Positions 10,094 through 19,362 of a stretch of 64,000 bases of DNA are shown piece by piece. Made by a program: the position numbers and the translations under genes. Location: the NCBI RefSeq assembly GCF_002000085.1, contig NZ_MUZU01000005.1:303655-367654 (forward strand), read 5' to 3'. Positions within the stretch are counted from its first letter, which is position 1. Every line of letters begins with the position of its first letter. Origin of the DNA: Pseudocolwellia agarivorans (GTDB lineage Bacteria; Pseudomonadota; Gammaproteobacteria; Enterobacterales; Alteromonadaceae). The notes beneath the pieces are model-generated. The model searched no databases. It saw nothing but the letters and a program-made list of their open reading frames with translations, and was not told the DNA's origin.

Positions 10094-11173
10094 ATGTTAA
10101 GCAGTCTATGGAAAAAGAAAGTATCACTCATTGTTGGGATTGATATTGGTTCACATAGTGTAAAAGCTGTGTTACTTAATCAAGGAAATGATGGTTATAT
10201 TCTAGAGGCGTTGCTCGAAGAAGCTATGCCCAGAGGAGCTGTCATTGACCGTGAAATTCAAGATATTGAAGCTGTTGGTAATGTAATTAATAAAATAAGA
10301 AAAAAAATTACTTCCTCTGTTAAGCATGCCGCAGCGGCGGTTTCAGGCCAAACAGTTATCACTAAATTAATTTATATGGACGTAAACCTTACCGAACAAG
10401 AATTAGCCAGCCAAATAGAAATTGAAGCAGATAGCCTTATACCTTATCCCTTAGATGAAGTGAGTTTGGATTTCGAGTCATTGGAAGTAAATGAATCAGA
10501 TCCAAGTAAGGTTAATGTCTTGTTAAGTGCTGCTCGAACAGAGTCTGTTGAGGCTCGAGTATCCGCGCTAGAAAATGGTGGGTTTGAAGCTAAGGTTATT
10601 GATGTGGAATCTTATGCTATCAGTCGCCCATATGATTTGATTCTATCGCAATTGCCTGATGACGCATCGAGTAAAGTGGTAGCGATTGTTGATATTGGCT
10701 CGGTTATGACATTATTTTCTGTTACAGAAGCTGGTAATCATATTTATAGCCGAGATCAAATCTTTGGCGGAGAGCAATACACTCGTTCAATAGTTTCTTA
10801 TTACAATAAAACATTTGAAGAAGCTGAATTTGCAAAAGTAAGTAATGACTTACCTCCTAATTATACCTTTGAAGTACTTGCCCCCTTCCATACAGTTCTT
10901 GTTCAGCAAATTCGACGAGCTATTCAAATGTTTTTGACTTCAAGCGGTAAAGATAAAGTCGATTATTTAGTTATTTCTGGGGGGACAGCCTCTGTAGAGG
11001 GGATTGAAAGTTTACTGACAGAGGAACTAGGTATTCATACTGTTATTGCTAATCCTTTTAAAGAAATGCAAAAATCAGAACATATTAATATGGATAAATT
11101 AGAAGCTATGGCGCCTAAGTTTATGGTTGCTACTGGGCTAGCGTTAAGGAGTTTTAGTTCATGGCACATATAA
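10094..11173 (+). CDS. pilM: type IV pilus assembly ATPase-like protein PilM
   Basis: Actin-like cytoplasmic protein of 359 residues, the usual PilM length. The N-terminal nucleotide-binding signature GIDIGSHSVKAVLL is present, followed by the second phosphate motif VDIGSVMTLF and the C-terminal SGGTASVEG. PilM binds the N-terminal tail of PilN and links the inner-membrane alignment complex to cytoplasmic pilus motors. First gene of pilMNOPQ; it overlaps pilN by 13 bases, so translation is probably coupled. Start ATG 10094 has an aggatg ribosome site. Confidence 0.95.
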   Translation: MLSSLWKKKVSLIVGIDIGSHSVKAVLLNQGNDGYILEALLEEAMPRGAVIDREIQDIEAVGNVINKIRKKITSSVKHAAAAVSGQTVITKLIYMDVNLTEQELASQIEIEADSLIPYPLDEVSLDFESLEVNESDPSKVNVLLSAARTESVEARVSALENGGFEAKVIDVESYAISRPYDLILSQLPDDASSKVVAIVDIGSVMTLFSVTEAGNHIYSRDQIFGGEQYTRSIVSYYNKTFEEAEFAKVSNDLPPNYTFEVLAPFHTVLVQQIRRAIQMFLTSSGKDKVDYLVISGGTASVEGIESLLTEELGIHTVIANPFKEMQKSEHINMDKLEAMAPKFMVATGLALRSFSSWHI

Positions 11174-11739
11174 ATTTACTTCCTTGGCGTGAAGAGGCTG
11201 AAAAAGCTAAACAAAGAGAATTCTTTTCTATATTAGCTCTCGTAGCGATTGTTGCTTTTGCTCTGGTTTTTGCTATTAGTCAATTCTACCAAGCAAAAAT
11301 TGATGGACAGAATACTAGAAATCAATATTTAAAAAATGAAATCCAAATTTTAGATATTCGTATTGCCGAGATAAAAACACTTGACGAAAAGAAAAAAGAA
11401 TTAGAACAGAGAATGAGTGTTGTTGAGCAACTACAGCGCAGTCGAAATGTTGGTACGCAAGTACTCAATGAAATTGCTAAGGTTGTACCTAATGGTATTT
11501 ACCTTACAGAGCTTAAAAAACAAGATAATACTTTAGAACTTGTTGGTAAAAGTGAATCAAACAATCATTTAGCTAATATGATCAGAGAAATAGAGCGCTC
11601 TGATTTGTTTGTTGATGCGGTATTAGAATCGATTACATCTACTGATGCAAAAAGCAAATTATTAAGCGATTTTAAAATGAGAGTACTCATCCAAGGGTTA
11701 AAATCTACAGATGAAAATGCAACTCAAGGAGGAAAATAG
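11161..11739 (+). CDS. pilN: type IV pilus assembly protein PilN
   Basis: Inner-membrane protein of 192 residues. The short cytoplasmic tail contains the PilM-binding motif INLLPWR (4-10), followed by a single transmembrane helix at about 21-41, a coiled coil (about 45-95) and a ferredoxin-like periplasmic domain. It pairs with PilO in the alignment complex of the type IV pilus. The start lies inside the end of pilM, and pilO begins two bases after its stop. Confidence 0.94.
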   Translation: MAHINLLPWREEAEKAKQREFFSILALVAIVAFALVFAISQFYQAKIDGQNTRNQYLKNEIQILDIRIAEIKTLDEKKKELEQRMSVVEQLQRSRNVGTQVLNEIAKVVPNGIYLTELKKQDNTLELVGKSESNNHLANMIREIERSDLFVDAVLESITSTDAKSKLLSDFKMRVLIQGLKSTDENATQGGK

Positions 11740-11741
11740 TT

Positions 11742-12335
11742 ATGGAATTAGATTTTTCTCAGTTTAATGACTTAGAGGTTGATAACATAGGTGAATGGCC
11801 AATTTTACCTAAAATAGTATTAACTATATTTATTGGTCTAATGGTTTTAATTTTAGGCTATGTTGGTTTAATTAGTGATAAAATGGATACACTGAAAAGT
11901 GTTCAAGCCCAAGAATTAACATTAAGAGAAGAATATAGAAGCAAGTATCATGTAGCAGCAAACTTAGAGTTATTTCAAGAACAAATGAAGCAAGCAGAAA
12001 CACTTTTTGCTAATCAACTTAAAAGTTTACCTGAGAGCCATGAAACACCTGGTTTACTAGATGATATAACGTTTGTCGGTACCACAAGTGGATTAAATTT
12101 CACGAAATTAAATTGGCAACCTGAAATTACGAAAGAGATCTATATTGAGTTGCCTATTGATATTGAAGTTCAGGGGACTTATCACGAATTTGGGAATTTT
12201 GTGAGTAAAATAGCTGGCTTGCCGAGAATAGTAACTTTACATGATTTTGACATTAATTTTATTAAAGACACCACAGGTGATTTAACGCTGAAGTTACAAG
12301 CTAAAACTTATCGCTATAGGGAGGCAGAAGAATAA
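11742..12335 (+). CDS. pilO: type IV pilus assembly protein PilO
   Basis: Inner-membrane protein of 197 residues with a cytoplasmic tail, one transmembrane helix at about 22-44, a coiled coil (about 48-90) and a periplasmic domain (LPIDIEVQGTYHEFGNFV is a recognisable PilO segment). It forms heterodimers with PilN and contacts PilP. Start ATG 11742 follows a strong aaggagg site in the end of pilN. The stop overlaps the pilP start by one base (TAATG arrangement). Confidence 0.94.
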   Translation: MELDFSQFNDLEVDNIGEWPILPKIVLTIFIGLMVLILGYVGLISDKMDTLKSVQAQELTLREEYRSKYHVAANLELFQEQMKQAETLFANQLKSLPESHETPGLLDDITFVGTTSGLNFTKLNWQPEITKEIYIELPIDIEVQGTYHEFGNFVSKIAGLPRIVTLHDFDINFIKDTTGDLTLKLQAKTYRYREAEE

Positions 12336-12850
12336 TGAAAAAAATATTTTTTTTACTACCGTTAGTTTTATCTGGTTGCTTTAATGATACTAATGATATT
12401 AGAGCTCATATTGCTTCAGTGCAAGCCAATACAAAAAACCATATTGAGCCGATGCCCGAAGTCAGAGTCTTTAATCATTTTGATTATGAAGCTCAAGAGC
12501 TACGTAGTCCTTTTGATTTACCTCAACCGGAGGTTATTCAAGAGAAGATGCAACAAATGTCAGGTTGTTTGAGCCCTGATCCTCGCCGTAGAAAACAACC
12601 ACTTGAAAAGTTTGCCATTAGTGATTTAACTATGCGTGGTACACTCGGTGAATTAGGCATAACATGGGGATTAGTAGAGGCCTCTGATGCTACATTGCAC
12701 CGTGTTTCTGTCGGAAGTTATGTCGGTTTGTTTAATGGAAAAATCACAGAAGTAAACCAAAAATATGTTGCAGTTGTTGAATTAGTCCCTGATGGTGCAG
12801 GTTGTTGGGCAGAAAGAGATACTGTTATTACAATGTCAGAATCGGATTGA
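12335..12850 (+). CDS. pilP: type IV pilus assembly lipoprotein PilP
   Basis: Lipoprotein of 171 residues; the signal peptide ends in lipobox LSGC with the lipidated Cys15. The mature protein has a disordered linker and a C-terminal beta domain containing LRGTLGE-like sequence (MRGTLGELGITWGLVE). It bridges PilN/PilO in the inner membrane to the secretin PilQ. The motifs RSPFDLP and YVGLFNGKITEV are typical of the family. pilQ starts 17 bases after the stop. Confidence 0.94.
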   Translation: MKKIFFLLPLVLSGCFNDTNDIRAHIASVQANTKNHIEPMPEVRVFNHFDYEAQELRSPFDLPQPEVIQEKMQQMSGCLSPDPRRRKQPLEKFAISDLTMRGTLGELGITWGLVEASDATLHRVSVGSYVGLFNGKITEVNQKYVAVVELVPDGAGCWAERDTVITMSESD

Positions 12851-12867
12851 AAGGGGCAAAGGAAATA

Positions 12868-14952
12868 ATGTTGCTAATAAATAAAATGAAAATAAATAAA
12901 TCAATAAACTATAAAACATTAAATATGAAACTTATCTTATCAGTACTGGTGTTCTTGTTTTCAAATGTTGCTATTTCTTCAAGCTTAACTGGTGTTAGTT
13001 ATAATACAATGCAAAACGAAGAAATAAAGCTTACTTTTGAGCTTTCTGAATCAATAAATATTCAACCAGTAGTCAAAACAATTATGAGCCCAGCTAGTAT
13101 TGACATTACTTTTGGAGCTGATGACTTTGATTTAAAAATAGAAAACACAATTGTTGAACATGCTGGCATAAAAAATATTACAGTACAAAAGCTATCAGGA
13201 AAAGTGGTGGCAACAATACATATGGATAAATTATCAATCTTTGATGTATCACAAGTTGATAATGAATTTTCATTAATTCTAAATAAAAATTTAAAAAACT
13301 CATCAATGTCTAAACTACCTGATATTGCTAAAGACTTTATTAACCATTTTCAATCAATTGACTTTAGGAAAGGGCAAGATAATGAAGCTCAAATCTTAGT
13401 TGATTTAGTTGATAGTATGGTGGCTGTTGATGTAAGTGAAAAGTTAGGAAAGCTATATGTTGAGTTTCATAATACTGATATCTCAGAAGATCTATTATAT
13501 CAGTTAGATGTTACCGATTTTGGTACTATCGTTACCGGTATTGAAACCTTTAAAGAGGGGCGAAATGCTCGTTTAGTGATAGATATTGATGGGGAGTTTA
13601 CTTTTAAACATCAGCAATTAAATAATCTATTTTCACTAACCGTAGCTGAAAAAATTAAAGTTCCTGGTTATTTAGGTGATAGTGATGACTTTACTGGTAA
13701 AGCCATTTCATTAAACTTCCAAGATATACCTGTGAGAACTGTTCTTCAAATTATTGCTGATTACAACGGTTTTAACTTAGTGACAAGTGATACTGTTGCG
13801 GGAAATATTACCTTACGTCTAGATGGTGTTCCTTGGGACCAAGCATTAGACATTATATTAAAGGTTAAAGGCTTAGATAAACGTATGGAAGGTAACATTT
13901 TAATGGTTGCCCCTAGTGATGAGCTTGCAGCTCGAGAGGCTCGTGATTTACAAGCCTTACAACAAGTTGAAGAATTAGCCCCATTATATTCTGAATATGT
14001 TCAAGTGAATTATGCAAAAGCAAGTGAGCTAGCCAATTTAGTGAAAACTAATGATAATAGTATTTTATCTGAACGTGGTAGTGTAAGTGTTGACGAAAGA
14101 ACAAATACACTATTAATACGTGATACAGCTAAAAGTATTGAAGATATTAAAAGAATGGTTGTCGTACTTGATATTCCTGTTCGACAAGTGGTTATTGAAG
14201 CACGCATGGTGACAGTAAAAGATAATTTAAATGAACAACTAGGTATACGTTGGGGGGTAACTGATGCTGGCGGTGATTATGCTACATCAGGAACAATAGA
14301 TGGACTTGATGATGCTAACGGCTTATCACAAACGCCAGTAGGCACAGGTAAAATTCCAGATATAGGTCAAAGATTAAACGTTAACATGCCCGTTAGCGGG
14401 GCAGCAGGAAGTCTTGCTTTCCAAGTAGCCCGTTTAGCCAACGGTACTATCTTAGATCTTGAGTTGAGTGCTCTAGAGAAAGAAAATAAAGGTGAAATTA
14501 TTGCTAGCCCTCGTATTACCACATCTAATCAAAAAGAAGCTTATATTGAACAGGGTGTTGAAATACCTTATCAACAAGCATCTTCAAGTGGCGCAACAGC
14601 AGTTTCATTCAAAAAAGCTGTGTTAAGTTTAACGGTTACTCCGCATATAACACCAGATGATCGTATAATACTTGATTTAAGAGTAACTCAAGATACAGTT
14701 TCAGAGGTGACTAACGGTCAAGCTCCTGCAATAGATACGCAGCGTATAGGAACACAAGTTTTGGTAAATAACGGTGAAACTATTGTTTTAGGTGGTATTT
14801 ATCAACAATCTATTATTAATTCTGTATCTAAAGTGCCTGTACTTGGAGACATTCCTTACTTTGGTTGGTTATTTAGAAATACTAACAACTTTAGTGAGAA
14901 AAAAGAGTTACTTATATTTGTTACTCCACGCATAGTAACAGAGCGTTTTTAA
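12868..14952 (+). CDS. pilQ: type IV pilus secretin PilQ
   Basis: Outer-membrane secretin through which the pilus exits, 694 residues from ATG 12868. That start is chosen because ggggcaaagga precedes it; a later ATG at 12925 would give a more compact signal peptide and is possible. N-terminal AMIN-type domains (peptidoglycan binding), then an STN/N0 domain (FQDIPVRTVLQIIADYNGFN), N1 domain, and the C-terminal secretin core with VPVLGDIPYFGWLFRN and a terminal ELLIFVTPRIV segment. Last gene of the pil operon, followed by a 13-bp hairpin. Confidence 0.95.
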   Translation: MLLINKMKINKSINYKTLNMKLILSVLVFLFSNVAISSSLTGVSYNTMQNEEIKLTFELSESINIQPVVKTIMSPASIDITFGADDFDLKIENTIVEHAGIKNITVQKLSGKVVATIHMDKLSIFDVSQVDNEFSLILNKNLKNSSMSKLPDIAKDFINHFQSIDFRKGQDNEAQILVDLVDSMVAVDVSEKLGKLYVEFHNTDISEDLLYQLDVTDFGTIVTGIETFKEGRNARLVIDIDGEFTFKHQQLNNLFSLTVAEKIKVPGYLGDSDDFTGKAISLNFQDIPVRTVLQIIADYNGFNLVTSDTVAGNITLRLDGVPWDQALDIILKVKGLDKRMEGNILMVAPSDELAAREARDLQALQQVEELAPLYSEYVQVNYAKASELANLVKTNDNSILSERGSVSVDERTNTLLIRDTAKSIEDIKRMVVVLDIPVRQVVIEARMVTVKDNLNEQLGIRWGVTDAGGDYATSGTIDGLDDANGLSQTPVGTGKIPDIGQRLNVNMPVSGAAGSLAFQVARLANGTILDLELSALEKENKGEIIASPRITTSNQKEAYIEQGVEIPYQQASSSGATAVSFKKAVLSLTVTPHITPDDRIILDLRVTQDTVSEVTNGQAPAIDTQRIGTQVLVNNGETIVLGGIYQQSIINSVSKVPVLGDIPYFGWLFRNTNNFSEKKELLIFVTPRIVTERF

Positions 14953-14960
14953 CTATTTTC

Positions 14961-14999
14961 AAGTAAGTGAGGACTTTTCTCCTCACTTACTTGCATTTT
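14961..14999 (+). terminator. terminator-like hairpin after pilQ
   Basis: A perfect 13-bp stem (aagtaagtgagga / tcctcacttactt) with a 6-base loop, followed by gcatttta. The T-run is weak. The 3' arm overlaps the proposed -35 of the aroK promoter. Confidence 0.65.
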
Positions 15000-15020
15000 A
15001 CATAGAAGAATTGCGATAAT
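14991..15020 (+). promoter_or_regulatory. candidate promoter of aroK-aroB
   Basis: TTGCAT (14991-14996) and GATAAT (15015-15020) separated by 18 bases, followed by a G/C-rich tgcgccc discriminator. Predicted by eye. Confidence 0.45.
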
Positions 15021-15102
15021 TGCGCCCTTGAAATTTTCGTTGGGGGTTTCCAGATATACCCTATTTTACATAATTTATATTTAATGAGTTAAAGTTAGTC
15101 TA

Positions 15103-15621
15103 ATGGCAGAGAAACGTAATATTTTCCTTGTGGGCCCTATGGGCGCCGGTAAAAGTACCATTGGTAGAGAATTAGCAGATAGATTACATCTAGATTTTTA
15201 CGATTCAGATCAAGAAATTGAACGTCGTACAGGTGCAGATATTGCTTGGGTTTTTGATCTAGAAGGTGAAGAAGGCTTTCGACTAAGAGAAGAATCTGTA
15301 ATTGAAGATTTAACTGAAAAACAAGGTATTGTTTTAGCAACAGGTGGTGGTTCTGTGATTAGTGCTCAGGTACGAAATCGCTTATCAGCACGTGGTATTG
15401 TTGTGTATCTAGAAACAACAATAGATAAACAAGTTGCTCGCACTCAACGTGATAGAAGACGTCCTTTACTTCAAACTGAAGAAGAACCACGTGACGTGCT
15501 TGAAAATTTAGCCGTTCAGCGTAATCCTCTGTATGAAGAAATTGCTGATGTTATTGTTCAAACAGATGATCAAAGTGCAAAAGTTGTTGCTCATAAAATT
15601 ATGGAGCGCTTAGATTTCTAA
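15103..15621 (+). CDS. aroK: shikimate kinase
   Basis: Phosphorylates shikimate at O3 in the chorismate pathway, cytoplasmic. 172 residues, as in E. coli AroK (173). P-loop GPMGAGKST (11-19), shikimate-binding Asp in FYDSDQEIE, the TGGGSV segment, and the lid Arg motif RDRRRPLLQ are all present. aroB begins 14 bases after the stop, so the pair is an operon, as in most gammaproteobacteria. Start ATG 15103 lacks a strong ribosome site. Confidence 0.96.
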   Translation: MAEKRNIFLVGPMGAGKSTIGRELADRLHLDFYDSDQEIERRTGADIAWVFDLEGEEGFRLREESVIEDLTEKQGIVLATGGGSVISAQVRNRLSARGIVVYLETTIDKQVARTQRDRRRPLLQTEEEPRDVLENLAVQRNPLYEEIADVIVQTDDQSAKVVAHKIMERLDF

Positions 15622-15635
15622 GTTGTATTTAACTC

Positions 15636-16700
15636 ATGACCATTCTTCATGTTGAATTAGATACACGTAGTTATCCAATATATATAGACAAAGGGCTGCT
15701 AGCATCTAGTAGCCTTGTGTCTGAGCACATTCGTGGTAAACGCGTATGTATTGTATCTAACACTGTAGTACAACCTCTCTATTTATCTTTATTAAAAGAT
15801 TCTTTGAAAGACTTTGATATTGATGAAGTTATTCTTCCTGATGGTGAATCACAAAAAAGTTTAGCTAATTTTGACGTGATTATGTCTCATTTATTATCAA
15901 GTGCGCACGGCAGAGATACGACTCTTATTGCTTTAGGTGGTGGGGTGATTGGAGACATAACAGGATTTGCAGCAGCGTGTTATCAGCGTGGAATTGATTT
16001 CATTCAGATACCAACAACACTTTTATCGCAAGTGGATTCATCGGTTGGTGGTAAAACAGCAGTAAATCATCCACTAGGTAAAAACATGATAGGGGCTTTT
16101 TATCAACCAACATCTGTTTTTATTGATATAAATACTTTAACTAGTTTACCTAAACGCGAATTTAATGCGGGTATGGCAGAAGTCATAAAGTATGGGATTT
16201 TAGGCGATTATGATTTTTTTGTTTGGTTAGAAAATAATATTAATCAAATTAAAACGAGTGATCCTAAAACATTAAGTAAGATGATAGAAACCTGTTGTCA
16301 GCTAAAAGCAGATATAGTTTCAGCTGATGAAAAAGAGGGTGGTATAAGAGCCCTTTTAAATTTAGGTCATACTTTTGGACATGCAATTGAAGCAGACCAA
16401 GGCTATGGAAGTTGGCTTCATGGTGAAGCTGTTGCTACTGGTATGGTACTTGCTGCTAAATTAGCTGTTAAGCTTAATATATTCGAAGTGTCAGATTTAC
16501 GACGTGTAGAGGCATTAATTGAAGCATTTGATTTACCGTTAACTGCACCAAGTAATATGGGTTTTAACGAATTTATCTGTCATATGAAACGTGATAAAAA
16601 GAATTTAGCGGGTAAGTTAAGGTTTATTGTACCAACTTGTATTGGTAAATCAGAAATTCGTGATGATATTACAGAGGACCTTCTTAGAGAGATACTGTAA
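15636..16700 (+). CDS. aroB: 3-dehydroquinate synthase
   Basis: Converts DAHP to 3-dehydroquinate using NAD and a divalent metal, second step of the shikimate pathway. 354 residues (E. coli 362). NAD-binding GGGVIGD (101-107), TTLLSQVDSSVGGKTAVN, and the metal-binding histidine motif NLGHTFGHAIE are visible. It lies between aroK and damX, the conserved gammaproteobacterial order. Confidence 0.96.
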   Translation: MTILHVELDTRSYPIYIDKGLLASSSLVSEHIRGKRVCIVSNTVVQPLYLSLLKDSLKDFDIDEVILPDGESQKSLANFDVIMSHLLSSAHGRDTTLIALGGGVIGDITGFAAACYQRGIDFIQIPTTLLSQVDSSVGGKTAVNHPLGKNMIGAFYQPTSVFIDINTLTSLPKREFNAGMAEVIKYGILGDYDFFVWLENNINQIKTSDPKTLSKMIETCCQLKADIVSADEKEGGIRALLNLGHTFGHAIEADQGYGSWLHGEAVATGMVLAAKLAVKLNIFEVSDLRRVEALIEAFDLPLTAPSNMGFNEFICHMKRDKKNLAGKLRFIVPTCIGKSEIRDDITEDLLREIL

Positions 16701-16740
16701 TAATGAGCGCAGTTTAGCGAACATAGTTTAAGAGAATGGT

Positions 16741-18162
16741 ATGTCTTCAGTTGAAAGTACAATAAAAACGTTCGATGAACGTCAAAGTGTTACAACAATA
16801 AGTGTAAACGCACGAATAGACTATATTTTAAGATTCTCCAAACATGCAGTGCTTGTTATTGATAATGATCCTGATGTTTATGCTAATGTGGGTAATGAAT
16901 TTCTCGGTTCATTGTCAAAAGATCACAATGCTGCCTTTGTTTCTATTTCCTCAAAATTAAATGATATTCAAATAAGGTGCCGTATTATCGAACAATTGTT
17001 TGGTAATACTTTATTTGATCCGGAACAACCCCTTTCCGTTAATGTGGTTAAATTATCTGAAGCAAAAAATGAAGCGATAACCATTGTTATTGCCAATGCA
17101 GAATCATTATCTTTACAGCTTACTCATGAACTTTGTCAATTAGCTGAAATAGCTAAAAAGCTCAATAAAACGATTAATGTATTATTGTTAGGTAGGGTGC
17201 AAGCCGCAATTAACCTATCTGAAAATAAACACTTATTTGATAATAAAGTATCAATTTTATTGGCTGAAAATGGACAGCTTATTGGTTTAAGCTCATCTTT
17301 TTTCAAAAAAGATTCACCTTGGACTTTTAGTAAGCTGTTTATAGTACTTATTACGTTACTTATTGGCGCAGTTATTTTTAGTTTTATTATGATGAAGGGG
17401 ATTTTTTTAGAGAGTGGCAATGAAACTCCATCTAATGAGATTATCGTTGAACAGTCTAATAATATAGATGAATACAAAAAAGAATTTGTAGCAGTAAAAC
17501 TACCAAAGTTAGAAACGAATTTATCAGGTAAAGAAAGCGAACATGTTGTTGCATCACCCCAAGAGGTTTTTGAGTTATTAATAGGAAGCACTCCTGTGAA
17601 TATTACAGAGAGTGAAGATAACAGCGAAGTAGTAGAAAAACTTTCTGTAACTCCTGTTAATGAGGTTTTAAGACAACCTCCTGAAGATACGGTGATTTCA
17701 ATAACCGAAAAAGATACGATGGTAAGTCAACCTACTGAAAATCAAGCTGACTTATTAGTTAAGCAAATATTAATAAAAGAGAATAAAAGTAAAGATAACG
17801 TTGTTATAAATTCTACACCGGTAAGTGATATAGAGAAGAGGAATATTACTGAAAGTCACGGTAATAAAGAGTATTATCAAAAAAATCCTCAAGGTTATGT
17901 GATTCAATTGGCGAGTTTTGAAAAAATAGCAGGATTTAAATCGTTCTTAAATACTTATAAAAATAGTGAACTTTACGGTTACTCGAGAAAACTAAAAGGC
18001 GCTGTTTCACATATAGTTACAACACGCATTTATAATACAAACGCTGACGCTAAAACCGCAATTAATGAATTACCCCAAGCACTTCGTCAAAGAGGGCCTT
18101 GGATAAAATCAGTTCAAGCGGTGAATAATGAAATCAGCCTATACAACAACCTAGATAATTAG
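16741..18162 (+). CDS. damX: DamX-like SPOR-domain cell-division protein
   Basis: Bitopic inner-membrane protein of 473 residues. The cytoplasmic part (about 1-195) resembles a degenerate AAA-type ATPase region as in other DamX homologues; no intact Walker A is visible. One transmembrane helix at about 198-222, a long low-complexity periplasmic linker rich in Glu/Val/Pro, and a C-terminal SPOR domain (about 383-465, QGYVIQLASF to QALRQRGPWIKSVQ). SPOR domains bind denuded septal peptidoglycan. Position between aroB and dam supports the name. Sequence conservation of the N-terminal part is weak. Confidence 0.85.
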   Translation: MSSVESTIKTFDERQSVTTISVNARIDYILRFSKHAVLVIDNDPDVYANVGNEFLGSLSKDHNAAFVSISSKLNDIQIRCRIIEQLFGNTLFDPEQPLSVNVVKLSEAKNEAITIVIANAESLSLQLTHELCQLAEIAKKLNKTINVLLLGRVQAAINLSENKHLFDNKVSILLAENGQLIGLSSSFFKKDSPWTFSKLFIVLITLLIGAVIFSFIMMKGIFLESGNETPSNEIIVEQSNNIDEYKKEFVAVKLPKLETNLSGKESEHVVASPQEVFELLIGSTPVNITESEDNSEVVEKLSVTPVNEVLRQPPEDTVISITEKDTMVSQPTENQADLLVKQILIKENKSKDNVVINSTPVSDIEKRNITESHGNKEYYQKNPQGYVIQLASFEKIAGFKSFLNTYKNSELYGYSRKLKGAVSHIVTTRIYNTNADAKTAINELPQALRQRGPWIKSVQAVNNEISLYNNLDN

Positions 18163-18206
18163 TTACAATCCCGCCTCTCCAAAAGTGTTAGCTATTAAAT
18201 ATTTAG

Positions 18207-19052
18207 ATGAAAATTAAACATAGAGCGTTCCTTAAATGGGCAGGCGGTAAATATACACTGTCTGATACCATCAATAAAATATTACCGGATGGTAAACGCT
18301 TAATAGAACCCTTTGTAGGTGCTGGTTCTGTTTTTTTAAATAGCGATTATGATGAGTACCTTCTCAATGATATTAATGCAGATTTAATTAATCTATATAA
18401 AATTGTACAACATACACCCGTCAAGTTTATTGAAGACGCCTCTCGGTTATTTAATCAATCTAATAATGTTGCTGAAGCTTATTATCATTTAAGAAAAGAA
18501 TTTAATAGCACAAGCGATACATACTATCGCTCTCTTTTGTTTTTATACATGAATAGGCATGGCTACAATGGCCTCTGCCGATACAACAAGTCTGGCGGTT
18601 ATAATGTGCCCTTCGGTAAGTATAAAAAGCCTTATTTTCCGCGAGAGGAGCTTGAATACTTTTCAGAAAAATCTGCTAAAGCTAAATTTGTCTGCCAAGG
18701 TTACCGAAAGATCATAGATAACGCCGAAAACAATGATGTGATTTATTGTGATCCCCCATATGTACCATTAAGTACTACGGCGAGTTTTACTAGCTATTCT
18801 GGCAACGGTTTTGGGTTAGATGAGCAAGCTGATTTAGCTAATGCCGCCGAAGAAATTATTAAGAAAGTAAACACGAGTGTGCTAATTAGTAATCATGACA
18901 CTATTTGGACCAGAAAAATTTACGAGCATGCTAATCAAATTAAATCTATTCAAGTTGCTCGTACAATCAGTCAAAAAGGTGGAGGACGAAAGAAAGCATC
19001 TGAATTACTTGCTTTGTATCATTTACCTAAAGTTAATCATATTAAAAACTAG
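18207..19052 (+). CDS. dam: DNA adenine methylase (GATC)
   Basis: SAM-dependent N6-adenine methyltransferase of the alpha class, 281 residues (E. coli Dam 278). Motif I region FLKWAGGKY (8-16), FVGAGSVF (36-43) and catalytic DPPY (182-185) are intact, and the segment MNRHGYNGLCRYN matches housekeeping Dam, not phage or restriction-linked enzymes. It marks GATC sites for mismatch repair and replication timing. Located directly after damX, as expected for the housekeeping gene. Confidence 0.95.
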   Translation: MKIKHRAFLKWAGGKYTLSDTINKILPDGKRLIEPFVGAGSVFLNSDYDEYLLNDINADLINLYKIVQHTPVKFIEDASRLFNQSNNVAEAYYHLRKEFNSTSDTYYRSLLFLYMNRHGYNGLCRYNKSGGYNVPFGKYKKPYFPREELEYFSEKSAKAKFVCQGYRKIIDNAENNDVIYCDPPYVPLSTTASFTSYSGNGFGLDEQADLANAAEEIIKKVNTSVLISNHDTIWTRKIYEHANQIKSIQVARTISQKGGGRKKASELLALYHLPKVNHIKN

Positions 19053-19243
19053 GGTAAAATGAATGATACTATCAATAACAATACACCTATAAATAACGCG
19101 ACCCCGATAACGCCTGCAATTACAAAGTGACTGAACTTCCCTTGAGTAAAGTCTTTCTTTCTGTTTGCTTCACTTTGTACACCTATAAATGCAGCACCTA
19201 CACTTTTTGCGGTATCTTTAAAGCTATTCTCATCAATATTCAT
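19049..19243 (-). CDS. DUF2970 small membrane protein
   Basis: Sixty-four residues with an N-terminal soluble part (SFKDTAKSVGAAFIGVQSEA) and one C-terminal transmembrane helix (about 40-62). The pattern of a short amphipathic Gly/Ala segment, QS, then a hydrophobic tail is that of DUF2970 proteins, common in marine gammaproteobacteria and of unknown role. It is convergent with dam, overlapping the dam stop by four bases. A ggagta ribosome site precedes its ATG at 19243. Confidence 0.75.
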   Translation of the reverse strand: MNIDENSFKDTAKSVGAAFIGVQSEANRKKDFTQGKFSHFVIAGVIGVALFIGVLLLIVSFILP

Positions 19244-19290
19244 AACGCTTACTCCTTTTACCTAGGTACTTTAGAATAGGGTAAAAATAG

Positions 19291-19324
19291 GCGAAAAAAA
19301 AGCCTAAATATAATTTAGGCTTTT
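19291..19324 (-). terminator. terminator of the torF-like gene
   Basis: A 12-bp perfect stem (aaaagcctaaat / atttaggctttt) with a 3-base loop; on the minus strand it is followed by a run of T. It lies about 40 bases after the stop of the porin-like gene. Confidence 0.85.
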
Positions 19325-19362
19325 AAAGGTTATTTTACTTGTAAATGAGTGTTAACTATATT

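Noticed and set aside
12384..12572. ORF inside pilP in another frame
   Set aside because: Shadow of a well-supported gene, no family features.
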